Source: Anaerolineae bacterium (lineage in GTDB: Bacteria; Chloroflexota; Anaerolineae; DUEN01). From it: a DNA stretch of 64,000 bases. The notes under the pieces were generated by a model, which was not told the origin of the DNA, did not search any database, and worked only from the letters and a program-made list of their open reading frames with translations. The position numbers and the translations under genes were made by a program. Location: assembly GCA_025060615.1 (NCBI GenBank), contig JANXBS010000016.1, positions 1 to 64,000 on the forward strand, written 5' to 3'. This document shows, one piece after another, positions 43,555 through 51,691 of this stretch (its first letter is position 1; each line of letters begins with the position of its first letter).

Positions 43555-45300
43555 TTACCCGCATCGCTGGCCTGATGTCTGAACCGCGCTGATCCCCATC
43601 TTCACCTGTAGCGTCCGCAGCCGGTTCAACGCCGCAGCCAGCTCAAACCGCCGAAACCAGGCGTAATCCCCCATCTGCCGCGGGTCTAACACGTCCAACC
43701 CCCCCCGCTCAATATCAGCCATGACCGCGTCCAACACCTCCGCCAGCGTGCGCCGGCCGTCTATGTACCGCTCACGGGCATAGTACAGCGCCTGTGCAAT
43801 CGCCCGCACCTGCGAATCGTCCACCAACTGCTCGACGGCCGATAGGTCGATCTCCTCCCTCCCGAACAGGATCGTTTTCAACCCGCGCGCCTTCAAACTG
43901 ACCTCGCGGCGTCCCTTGCTGGGGTCTATGCTATCGGGCAGGGGGATACGCGGTGTGATCACGCCGAAGGAAGGCCCCCCCTCTGGCCGACGTTCCGCCG
44001 CATAGCGACGAGCGATCTCCTTGGCGCGCGCGGTGGCATCCCACGGCCGGTATTCCTCCATCGCGATCACTGTGTCAGCCACATCGAAATAGTCACCGCT
44101 GCCGCCCATGACGAGGATAGTGGATACGCCATACTCCTCATACAACAGCCGCACTTTATCTATAAACGGGGTGATCGGCTCATGTTCCTTGGCGATGAGC
44201 TCCTGCATACGGTGGTCACGGATCATGAAGTTGGTGGCCGCGGTGTCCTCATCCACCAGCAATACGCGCGCGCCCGCCTCCAGCGCCTCGATGATGTTGG
44301 CGGCCTGCGAGGTGCTGCCGCTGGCGTTGTCAGTGGTGAAGCAACGCGTGTCTATGCCGAACGGCAGGTTAGCGATAAAGGGGCTGATATCCACCCCTGC
44401 GATGCGGCGGCCATCCTCGGCGCGCACCTTCACCGCTGCCGGATGCGTGACCACGCGTTCCCGGCCATCGCCGGGGATATGGTTGTACACACCGCGCTCG
44501 ATGGCGGAAAGCAGCGTGGACTTGCCGTGATACCCACCGCCCACGATCAGCGTTACCCCGCGCGGGATCCCCATCCCGGTAACACGCCCAGCGTGGGGCA
44601 GCTCCACCGTCACCCGCAGCGATTCGGGTGAGGTGAAGGGGATCGCGCCGCAATCCAATGGCCGGTCGTCTACCCCGCTGCGACGAGGTAGGATGGCTCC
44701 ATCCGCCACGAACGCGACCAGTCCCAGCACATCCAACTGTTCGCGTAGAATATCGGCGTCCTCGGCCACGCGCAGATGTTCCAGCAGGGCCTCTTTCGGC
44801 TGGTTGCGTGCCAGCAACGCCTGTTCGACGATGAGGGGCAGATCCTCGCACAGCATCTCGATCGCCTGTCGTCCCAGAATGCGTCGCCCGGCGGCGGGCA
44901 GGCCAGCCACAAAGCGCGCCTCGACCCAGTCGGCGGTGACCAGCACCGCGGTGCGCTCCAGGATCTCCTGGCCGGGCATATCCATGGCCAATAGCCCGCT
45001 GTGGCCGCTACCGCGTCGCTCGGCCGCCTGCCGGCAGGCGGCGGCAAAGCGGCGGCACAGGAAATCGCGCAGGGCGATCTCGCGGCTACGCGGCGTGAAG
45101 GTGGAAACGCCAAAGCGGGCAATCGACTGCGGGACACGCACCCGCAGCCGGCTGGGCGCGGCAAAGGGATCGCCCTGCACGTGGTCTATGAACAGCGTGA
45201 AGTTGGGAAACTCGTAGCGCGACGCCAGGTCTTTGTAAGCCGGATATCCGCGCCCATCCAGACGCCGCAGCGTCTCCCGCAGGTCTTCCTGAGTAGGCAT
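43555..45300 (-). CDS. Predicted ABC-class ATPase (PF09818-like)
   Basis: 581 residues from ATG 45300 (MPTQEDLRETLRRLDGRGYP); a TTG at 45339 and ATG at 45312 lie inside the promoter and are unlikely. Family blocks: YPAYKDLASRYEFPNFTLFI, GRVTGMGIPRGVTLIVGGGYHGKSTLL (Walker A GGGYHGKST), then FTTDNASGSTSQAANIIEAL, a signature-like ABC motif, and ARVLLVDEDTAATNFMIRDH (Walker B). No membrane segments. The family is widespread but its role is unknown, perhaps in RNA or stress functions. Confidence 0.88.
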   Translation of the reverse strand: MPTQEDLRETLRRLDGRGYPAYKDLASRYEFPNFTLFIDHVQGDPFAAPSRLRVRVPQSIARFGVSTFTPRSREIALRDFLCRRFAAACRQAAERRGSGHSGLLAMDMPGQEILERTAVLVTADWVEARFVAGLPAAGRRILGRQAIEMLCEDLPLIVEQALLARNQPKEALLEHLRVAEDADILREQLDVLGLVAFVADGAILPRRSGVDDRPLDCGAIPFTSPESLRVTVELPHAGRVTGMGIPRGVTLIVGGGYHGKSTLLSAIERGVYNHIPGDGRERVVTHPAAVKVRAEDGRRIAGVDISPFIANLPFGIDTRCFTTDNASGSTSQAANIIEALEAGARVLLVDEDTAATNFMIRDHRMQELIAKEHEPITPFIDKVRLLYEEYGVSTILVMGGSGDYFDVADTVIAMEEYRPWDATARAKEIARRYAAERRPEGGPSFGVITPRIPLPDSIDPSKGRREVSLKARGLKTILFGREEIDLSAVEQLVDDSQVRAIAQALYYARERYIDGRRTLAEVLDAVMADIERGGLDVLDPRQMGDYAWFRRFELAAALNRLRTLQVKMGISAVQTSGQRCG

Positions 45301-45310
45301 AGTGGCGGCC

Positions 45311-45339
45311 ATTATACAATGGACCAAGAAGGCTAGCAA
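45311..45339 (-). promoter_or_regulatory. Promoter directly against the ABC-class ATPase start
   Basis: On the minus strand TTGCTA (45339-45334), 17 bases, TATAAT (45316-45311). The ATG at 45300 is only ten bases after the -10 box, so the transcript would have a leader of a few bases at most, and no Shine-Dalgarno sequence is seen. Confidence 0.65.
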
Positions 45340-45344
45340 ACGAA

Positions 45345-45374
45345 CCGGGGGCTCGAACTGATCTCGGCCCCCGG
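45345..45374 (-). terminator. Hairpin after the PFOR beta gene
   Basis: CCGGGGGC (45345-45352) pairs with GCCCCCGG (45367-45374) across a 14-base loop. There is no T tract. It lies between the PFOR stop at 45412 and the next promoter, so termination is likely but Rho may be needed. Confidence 0.45.
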
Positions 45375-45411
45375 CTCTAATTCACTATTCGCCTTGTGGT
45401 TGAACGCCCGC

Positions 45412-47019
45412 TCACCGTAACCCGGCCAACTCTTGTAGTCGGCGCCAGTTGGCTAGCCGATCTGCTTGGGCTCGCAACAACGTCTCCGATGGGTTGCCGT
45501 CCTTATCGAAGTGCTTGGCGAAACGCCCCTCGGTGCGGGCAAAGTAGATGAAGTCAATCACTTCACCTGTCTTCGGGTTGCGATACCAATCCTCTTTGAC
45601 CGCCGGATTGCCTTGCAGGCTGAGGCGCTCTTTGAACGTGTCGCCCTTACGAGGATCGTAGATGAAGATCGGGAACGCCCGCGAGTCCACCGCCAGTTTG
45701 GCTTGGTGCATGGACATGTTATCGGCCACCTCGTGCTCTGGCTGACAGGTAGTGTAGACGTTGACAATGGCCGGGCCCGGGAATGAGTTAGCGTCCATAA
45801 TCGCCCGGTAGAAGTGATTGATGTGCGCTGCCGTAGTCTGCGCCACGAAGACGTTGGGATGCATCATGGCGATCAGCCCCAGCTCTTTACGTTGCTCCTG
45901 CTTGCCGTGGATCACCTTACCATGCACGGACATCTTGGTATTCTGGCCGGTGTACGAGGCCGAGGAGGCCTGGCCGCCAGTGTTGGAGTAGACCTGGGTG
46001 TCCAGCACCAGGACCTTGATATCCATGCCAGAGACCAGCATACGGCTGAGCGACTGGAAGCCGATGTCGAGCATAGCACCGTCACCGCCGATCACCCACA
46101 GCCGTTTTTCCTTCCAACCCATCTGATCCCAACGGGCGCGCACGCCCATGGCGTCGGCCGGCGCGTTCTCGAACAGCGAATTGGTCCATGACACCAGGTA
46201 CGGGTTGTACGGATAGGTGGAGCCATAGACGGTATTACAGCCGGTGGCCGCCACAATGCCGATGTTCTCCATACCGTAGACGAAGCCGGTGGCCGCCAGC
46301 ATCATGCGGATCACAGTAGCCTCGCCGCAGCCGGCGCATGAGCCTGCCCCGCCCACGTAAAGGAGCGATTTCTCAGCCAGCATCATGTCAGCCAGAACGC
46401 GCTCTGAAATGAAGTGCTGCGGGGTTTCTGGCAGACGACGGAAAAACTCGATGCGCTTGCGGTAAATGGGGATCGTGTCGTCCTGCTTGCGGATCATCTC
46501 CAGAGCGTTGTGCTCCCCACAGGCGGCGACGCATTCGGCGCATCCTTTGCACTTGGTCGGATCAATCATGATGGTAAAAAGCCCTGGCGTCTGGCCCTTA
46601 CGCTCGTAAGTAGTGTAATACTTGGTAGTCCGAGCGAATTGCTGTCGTAGGTCCTCTCGCATCGACTCATCAGCGATCTCCGCCAGGCTTTTCTCCAGCA
46701 CATCTGGCTCAACCACCTTGCCCAAGATCGCCGTGTCCGGGCATTCGGTCACGCACTCCATACACCCCACGCAGTTCTCGGCCTTGAAGCGCGGGATCTC
46801 CGGCGCGATGTAAGAGAAATCACGCAACGCTCCCGTGCCGGCTGGCACGAAGCTACGTCCGACGCCCAGATCGGCTTCCAGCTCCTCTTCAGCGGTACCC
46901 GCTTCATAAGCGGTTAGGACGCGATCGAAGAAATCCTGTACGTCAATCACATCGGGGCTATAGGCACCGTTGCCCCTTGTGCTCACCGTTCGTATATCTA
47001 AATCTGTGACGACGCCCAT
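45412..47019 (-). CDS. Pyruvate (2-oxoacid):ferredoxin oxidoreductase, fused ferredoxin and TPP-binding subunit
   Basis: 535 residues. Residues about 75-205 hold two 4Fe-4S motifs, CVGCMECVTECP and CKGCAECVAACG (delta part). The beta part follows: GGAGSCAGCGEATVIRMMLA, then ATGCNTVYGSTYPYNPYLVS, the TPP/Mg motif WVIGGDGAMLDIGFQSLSRM and LDTQVYSNTGGQASSASYTG. Together with the next upstream gene it equals one complete PFOR. It oxidatively decarboxylates a 2-oxoacid, probably pyruvate, giving acyl-CoA and reduced ferredoxin. The N-terminal 70 residues are not part of the ferredoxin. Confidence 0.93.
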   Translation of the reverse strand: MGVVTDLDIRTVSTRGNGAYSPDVIDVQDFFDRVLTAYEAGTAEEELEADLGVGRSFVPAGTGALRDFSYIAPEIPRFKAENCVGCMECVTECPDTAILGKVVEPDVLEKSLAEIADESMREDLRQQFARTTKYYTTYERKGQTPGLFTIMIDPTKCKGCAECVAACGEHNALEMIRKQDDTIPIYRKRIEFFRRLPETPQHFISERVLADMMLAEKSLLYVGGAGSCAGCGEATVIRMMLAATGFVYGMENIGIVAATGCNTVYGSTYPYNPYLVSWTNSLFENAPADAMGVRARWDQMGWKEKRLWVIGGDGAMLDIGFQSLSRMLVSGMDIKVLVLDTQVYSNTGGQASSASYTGQNTKMSVHGKVIHGKQEQRKELGLIAMMHPNVFVAQTTAAHINHFYRAIMDANSFPGPAIVNVYTTCQPEHEVADNMSMHQAKLAVDSRAFPIFIYDPRKGDTFKERLSLQGNPAVKEDWYRNPKTGEVIDFIYFARTEGRFAKHFDKDGNPSETLLRAQADRLANWRRLQELAGLR

Positions 47020-47058
47020 ATGGCCCTCTCTTTAGCAAGTGTGGGTAGGAAATAGCCG

Positions 47059-49020
47059 TTAACGACTAATCACCGGCTCCCCGTAGATCACTTCCGCGGG
47101 GATCTCGAACACTTCCTCGTAGCCACGGCGTACAGCCGTCAAGTTGTCCTGGATCACCTGTTCACCGCGTTTGCCGAAGTACTTGCGCAGCGACTTCTCG
47201 ACGCCGGCCATCACCTCCGCTTGGCTCATCCCTGCGCGCTGCGCAAACGGGGTCACCCTCAGAAAGATGCCCAGTAACACGATCCCCTGCATGCGCACGC
47301 GCAAGTCAGGCTGTGAAGCCACCTCTTCAGCGATCTTGGCAGCGTCCAGTGCGAACACGCGGATCTGACGCTCGCGGATGATCCGCTTGGCATATTCCGG
47401 GATGCTCGCCCACACTGCCGCCGGATCGGTCTTCGAGGTCTGGACGAAGATCATGCCGCCCTTTTGCAGGCCGGCCAACGGGTTGCCGGTGTAGAACGCG
47501 TTCACGTCGTTCAATGGGACGAACTCCACATATTTGAGCTCGCAGTGGGTGCGAATCGGCTCTTGCGAGATCGTCAAGTAGTACGTGGTCGGTAACCCCT
47601 TCTTCTCCGAACCGTATTTCGGATAGGCTTGTACCTGAAGCCCGAACATGTCGCCAACGATATCGGCGATGACCTTGTTGGTGGTGACGGAGCCGTAGCC
47701 GCCTACGGAATGGCCGCGCATGGAGAACGCTCCCTTAGGACGGATGTCTGGATCAAACGAGTTGTCCAGCGCCAGCTCGTGCTTAATCCCCAGCACGAAA
47801 TAACGGCGGCCTTCCTCCATCATATTCTTGACCACGGCGATGAAGTCGCCCGGCCGGATGTCACGGCTGCCTAGACCCGCCGAGCCGGAGTAGATCGTCG
47901 GTATGCGGGTGATCTCCGGATACCGATTGGCCCCAGTGAGGGCGTCGGCGAAGGCGGCTTTAATCTCTACCGTCAGCGGGTTGGACTGCGCCATCGGGTT
48001 GTCCATGCGTTCGATCACGCTGAAGGCGCGTACCCGGCTGAGGGCCTCTACTAGTTGCGGACCAGGGAAGGGACGGAAGGCAGTGACGTGGACGATACCG
48101 ACCCGGAGGCCCTGTTCAGCGCGCAGGTAGTCCACTGTTGCCCGCGCCGTCTCCATCATGCTGCCCATGCCGACGATAGCATACTCGGCATCCTCCATTG
48201 CGTAGGTGTCGATCAGCCCGTACCGCCGTCCGGTCAGCGAATAAAATTCATCCATGGCCGCCTGCAGCTTCTCCTCCACCCGGTCATACCAGGCGCGCTG
48301 GGCGATCTTACCCTTCATGTACGAGTCTTGATTCTGGACGACGCCGGTCTGAATAGGGGTTCTCGGGTCCATCAGGTTGATCAGCTTATCCTGGGGCCGG
48401 CCAACGAACCGCTCCATCAGCTCTGGCTCTGGCAGCAAGACGTTCTCGACGGTATGGGTGGTCAAGAAGCCATCCTGCACGTTCAGGAAGGGGACCTGGC
48501 TATCCTCAGCAGCGCGGCGGGCGATCAAGGCCAGATCGCCGGCCTCCTGAGCAGTTCGGGCGAAGACGATGCCCCACCCGGTGTCTGCGACCGCCATCAC
48601 GTCATCGTGGCCGGCATGCACGTTCAGCGAGTGGGAGGTGAGGGCACGCGCGCCAATATGGAATACACAGGGCAGCCGCTTGCCGGCGATGGTATAGAGG
48701 ACCTCTTTCATCAGGATCAGCCCCTGCCCAGAGGTGAAGTTGGTAACACGGCCGCCGGCCACTGCAAACCCTTCACACACTGAGGCGGAGCTATGCTCTG
48801 ACTCGGGCTCCAAGAAGAACAACGGCTCGCCCCACAGGTTACGTTGGCCATTTGCCGCGGCGGTGGCATATCCACCCCCCATGGCCGTAGAGGAGGTGAT
48901 AGGGTAAGCGCATGCACCCTGGGTGATGTGGGTCTCCACCCAGACCACCGTGCCGGACCCATCGCTGGTGGCTGGAATGCCTGGATAGGGGAACTCAGCC
49001 ATGGAACCGTTTTGGCTCAT
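47059..49020 (-). CDS. Pyruvate (2-oxoacid):ferredoxin oxidoreductase, fused alpha-gamma subunit
   Basis: 653 residues. Alpha part (about 1-430) with AYPITSSTAMGGGYATAAAN, then TSGQGLILMKEVLYTIAGKR, and VIERMDNPMAQSNPLTVEIK. The gamma part begins at MRGHSVGGYGSVTTNKVIAD, with GSEKKGLPTTYYLTISQEPI and FVPLNDVNAFYTGNPLAGLQ. Order alpha-gamma here and delta-beta in the next gene, 39 bases downstream, means a PFOR polypeptide split at the gamma/delta junction. Ribosome binding site AGGAG before ATG. Substrate pyruvate by domain order; indolepyruvate forms lack this layout. Confidence 0.93.
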   Translation of the reverse strand: MSQNGSMAEFPYPGIPATSDGSGTVVWVETHITQGACAYPITSSTAMGGGYATAAANGQRNLWGEPLFFLEPESEHSSASVCEGFAVAGGRVTNFTSGQGLILMKEVLYTIAGKRLPCVFHIGARALTSHSLNVHAGHDDVMAVADTGWGIVFARTAQEAGDLALIARRAAEDSQVPFLNVQDGFLTTHTVENVLLPEPELMERFVGRPQDKLINLMDPRTPIQTGVVQNQDSYMKGKIAQRAWYDRVEEKLQAAMDEFYSLTGRRYGLIDTYAMEDAEYAIVGMGSMMETARATVDYLRAEQGLRVGIVHVTAFRPFPGPQLVEALSRVRAFSVIERMDNPMAQSNPLTVEIKAAFADALTGANRYPEITRIPTIYSGSAGLGSRDIRPGDFIAVVKNMMEEGRRYFVLGIKHELALDNSFDPDIRPKGAFSMRGHSVGGYGSVTTNKVIADIVGDMFGLQVQAYPKYGSEKKGLPTTYYLTISQEPIRTHCELKYVEFVPLNDVNAFYTGNPLAGLQKGGMIFVQTSKTDPAAVWASIPEYAKRIIRERQIRVFALDAAKIAEEVASQPDLRVRMQGIVLLGIFLRVTPFAQRAGMSQAEVMAGVEKSLRKYFGKRGEQVIQDNLTAVRRGYEEVFEIPAEVIYGEPVISR

Positions 49021-49136
49021 AGGTTTCTTCTCCTGTCAAACGATCCGAGGAATGCCAGTTTTTTACTAAGTTAAACAAAGAAATTGTTGAATGGTGTAGG
49101 CTGGCAACCAGTTCGGGAGGATGTTTTCACGTTCTC

Positions 49137-49199
49137 TTCCCTATTCCCCGATCCCAAGCTTGGGGAAGCCCAAGATACAAGGGAAGCGGGAATAGGGAA
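49137..49199. repeat. Nested inverted repeats between PFOR and dprA
   Basis: TTCCCTATTCCC (49137-49148) and GGGAATAGGGAA (49188-49199) are perfect 12-base inverted repeats. The 39-base interior holds the palindrome CCCAAGCTTGGG (49153-49164) and an alternative hairpin CTTGGG-GAAG-CCCAAG (49159-49174). The rest of the 451-base gap 49021-49471 contains no recognisable gene; a minus-strand frame of 133 codons there is not supported. Confidence 0.55.
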
Positions 49200-49471
49200 G
49201 GATCCAACGTGTGGCCACGTTTCCCGTTGAAGTATCGAACCACCTGGCTTTCGCCTTGTACAAGGCTAAGCATTAACAAGTTAAGAGGCGAAAACAAGGG
49301 ATTTTGCTGAAGGCGAGTCGTCCACACAGATTCCGGCTTGACAAAAGATATCCCTTCGAGTATGCTTGCGCCATCTTGCTGTTGCACGAGGCACGGTAAC
49401 GCTATAGGCATGACGCGCCTTGTTCCTTCGCAAAGGAGAGGTTGAACACCTTCTTGATTCTGGAGGTTCCG

Positions 49472-50581
49472 GTGTCTAGCGTAGGATACTGGGTGGGGTT
49501 CAATCTGGTTCGCGGCATCGGTCCCCACCGCCTCCGGGCGCTGCTAGACTACTTCGGAGACCTCGAAAGCGCCTGGCATGCACCGGCTCAGGCATTGCAG
49601 CAAGCCGGCCTCGATCGCCGTTCCCTAGAGAACCTCCTGGCTGCGCGGGCCTCCCTTTCGTTAGAACGGGAGATGGCCCGCATCGAGCGCGCTGGCGTTC
49701 AAGTGCTGACCTGGGAAAGCCCAGACTATCCGCGTAACCTCCGCCAGATTTATGACCCGCCTCCTGTCCTGTATGTTCGCGGTAAGCTGCTTCCGGAAGA
49801 TGAGTGGGCTGTGGCCGTCGTGGGGACGCGCCATGCCAGCGCTTACGGCCGCGAGGCGGCTCGCCAACTGGCCGGCGATCTGGCACGGAACCGCGTCACC
49901 GTGGTTAGCGGCCTGGCACGCGGCATTGACGTGGTAGCGCACCAGGCCGCGCTGGAGGTCGGCGGGCGTACCATTGCCGTCCTAGGGTCGGGCGTAGATG
50001 TCATCTATCCTCCCGAACATCGGCAGATCGCCTGCGCCATCGCCGAATCTGGTGCGCTGCTCTCGGAATACCCGTTGGGTACGCAGCCAGAGAGCAGTAA
50101 CTTCCCCCCGCGCAACCGTATCATCAGCGGGCTATCCCGCGGGGTGATCATCGTCGAGGCAGGGGTTCAAAGTGGCGCGCTCATCACCGCCGATTTCGCC
50201 GCCGAACAGGGGCGCGAAGTGTTCGCCGTGCCTGGCAGCATCTTTCAGCGGAGCAGCGCCGGCACCAATCGGCTGATCCAGGAGGGTGCACATCCAGTAC
50301 TCTCGGCGTCAGACGTGCTGGAGATACTGCACCTAGATCGAGTCGCTGAGCAGGCGGAGATGCGCGCGATGGTGCCTTCCGACCCGATCGAAAGCAAGCT
50401 ATTGGCCCATCTCAGCGCCGAGCCTACCCATATAGATGAGCTGGCCCAGGCAGTAGCCTTACCCATTGCCAGCGTCTCCAGTACGCTGGCCTTAATGGAG
50501 CTTAAAGGGCTAGTGCGGCAGGTGGGTGGGATGAACTATGTGCTGGCGCGAGAGGCAAGGGTCGAATATCGGATCGAATAG
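49472..50581 (+). CDS. dprA: DNA-processing protein DprA
   Basis: 369 residues from the GTG at 49472, which has GGAGG five bases upstream; a TTG at 49442 is less likely. N-terminal helical HhH-like part (GFNLVRGIGPHRLRALLDYF). Rossmann-fold domain 2: VVGTRHASAYGREAARQLAG, VSGLARGIDVVAHQAALEVG, AVLGSGVDVIYPPEH, then FPPRNRIISGLSRGVIIVEA. C-terminal winged helix (THIDELAQAVALPIASVSST). It loads RecA on single-stranded DNA in natural transformation. First gene of a plus-strand operon with manC, topA and a xer-like gene. Confidence 0.95.
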   Translation: MSSVGYWVGFNLVRGIGPHRLRALLDYFGDLESAWHAPAQALQQAGLDRRSLENLLAARASLSLEREMARIERAGVQVLTWESPDYPRNLRQIYDPPPVLYVRGKLLPEDEWAVAVVGTRHASAYGREAARQLAGDLARNRVTVVSGLARGIDVVAHQAALEVGGRTIAVLGSGVDVIYPPEHRQIACAIAESGALLSEYPLGTQPESSNFPPRNRIISGLSRGVIIVEAGVQSGALITADFAAEQGREVFAVPGSIFQRSSAGTNRLIQEGAHPVLSASDVLEILHLDRVAEQAEMRAMVPSDPIESKLLAHLSAEPTHIDELAQAVALPIASVSSTLALMELKGLVRQVGGMNYVLAREARVEYRIE

Positions 50582-50584
50582 CAG

Positions 50585-51673
50585 GTGAGGTGGAAATTGT
50601 ATTTCGTGATCCTGGCCGGCGGCGTCGGCTCTCGCCTGTGGCCTCGCAGCCGCCGGCAGATGCCCAAGCAGTTCCTCAACATCACGTCACCCGAGCGCAC
50701 GATGCTGCAGGAGACGTATGAGCGAGTGGCCGATCTGGCCCCCGCGGAGCATTTCGTCGTCGTGACCTCGGAGGGCTATTCGCCTACGGTGCGCGCCCAG
50801 TTGCCACAGATCCCTGCTGGCAACGTGTTGGGCGAACCCGCCGGGCGGGGGTCTGCCCCTGCCGTTGGCATCGGGACGCTCTTCGTGTTGCGGCAAGCCC
50901 CGGATGCCATTATGGCCTGTCTGGCCGCAGATCACTTCATCACGCGCGTGGACGAGTTCCGCCGCGTCCTGCGAGTGGCGGAGGAGGTCGCCCGCAATGG
51001 GTATCTGGTCACGCTTGGAATCCAGCCCTCATACCCTGAAGTCGGCTACGGGTATATCGAGGGGGGCAACTTGCTGATGGAGGTAGACGGCACCCCGGTG
51101 CTCCAAGCAGCCCGCTTCATTGAGAAACCCCAGCGCGAGGATGCGGCGCGATTCGTAGCCAGAGGTAACTTTTACTGGAACGCCGGCATGTTCATTTGGC
51201 AGGCCTCGACGATCCTGGACGCCTTCGCTCGCTATATGCCGGACCTGTATCAGCGTCTGTTGGAGATTCAAGCGTTCTGGGATGAGACGGGTCAGGTGGG
51301 CACCATCCCTGAGGAACTGTGGCTATCTCTGCCGTCGCAGACGATTGATTACGGTATCATGGAAAAGGCAGAGAATGTCGCCGTGGTGCCGGCCGATCTG
51401 GGGTGGAGCGATGTGGGCAGTTGGGCCACGCTACTCGAGCTGTTGCCAGCCTCTGACGGGGCAGAAAACGTGGTGGTAGGCCAGCACGTGGGCATCGAGA
51501 CGCGCGGCTCGCTGATCTATAGCCCCTATCGGCTGATCGCCACCGTGGGCCTGAAGGACGTGGTCATCGTGGACACCGGTGACGCCATCTTGGTCTGCCC
51601 CAAGGACCGCGCCCAGGACGTGAAGCGTATCGTCGAGCACTTGGAGCGTCAGGGCCGATATGAAGTCTTGTGA
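50585..51673 (+). CDS. manC: Mannose-1-phosphate guanylyltransferase
   Basis: 362 residues from GTG 50585. Pyrophosphorylase loop VILAGGVGSRLWPRSRRQMPKQF. Then IEKPQREDAARFVARGNFYW (EKP motif) and GIMEKAENVAVVPADLGWSD, and a C-terminal beta-helix start (VVGQHVGIETRGSLIYSPYR). It lacks the second phosphomannose isomerase domain. It makes GDP-mannose for glycan building, which links to the glycosyltransferases of the window. Three bases after the dprA stop. Confidence 0.93.
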   Translation: MRWKLYFVILAGGVGSRLWPRSRRQMPKQFLNITSPERTMLQETYERVADLAPAEHFVVVTSEGYSPTVRAQLPQIPAGNVLGEPAGRGSAPAVGIGTLFVLRQAPDAIMACLAADHFITRVDEFRRVLRVAEEVARNGYLVTLGIQPSYPEVGYGYIEGGNLLMEVDGTPVLQAARFIEKPQREDAARFVARGNFYWNAGMFIWQASTILDAFARYMPDLYQRLLEIQAFWDETGQVGTIPEELWLSLPSQTIDYGIMEKAENVAVVPADLGWSDVGSWATLLELLPASDGAENVVVGQHVGIETRGSLIYSPYRLIATVGLKDVVIVDTGDAILVCPKDRAQDVKRIVEHLERQGRYEVL

Positions 51674-51691
51674 AGAGGCTAGCTGAGAGAA

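Noticed and set aside
49127-49528. 133-codon minus-strand frame in the PFOR-dprA gap
   Set aside because: It covers the inverted repeats and the dprA start and has no ribosome binding site or known motif.
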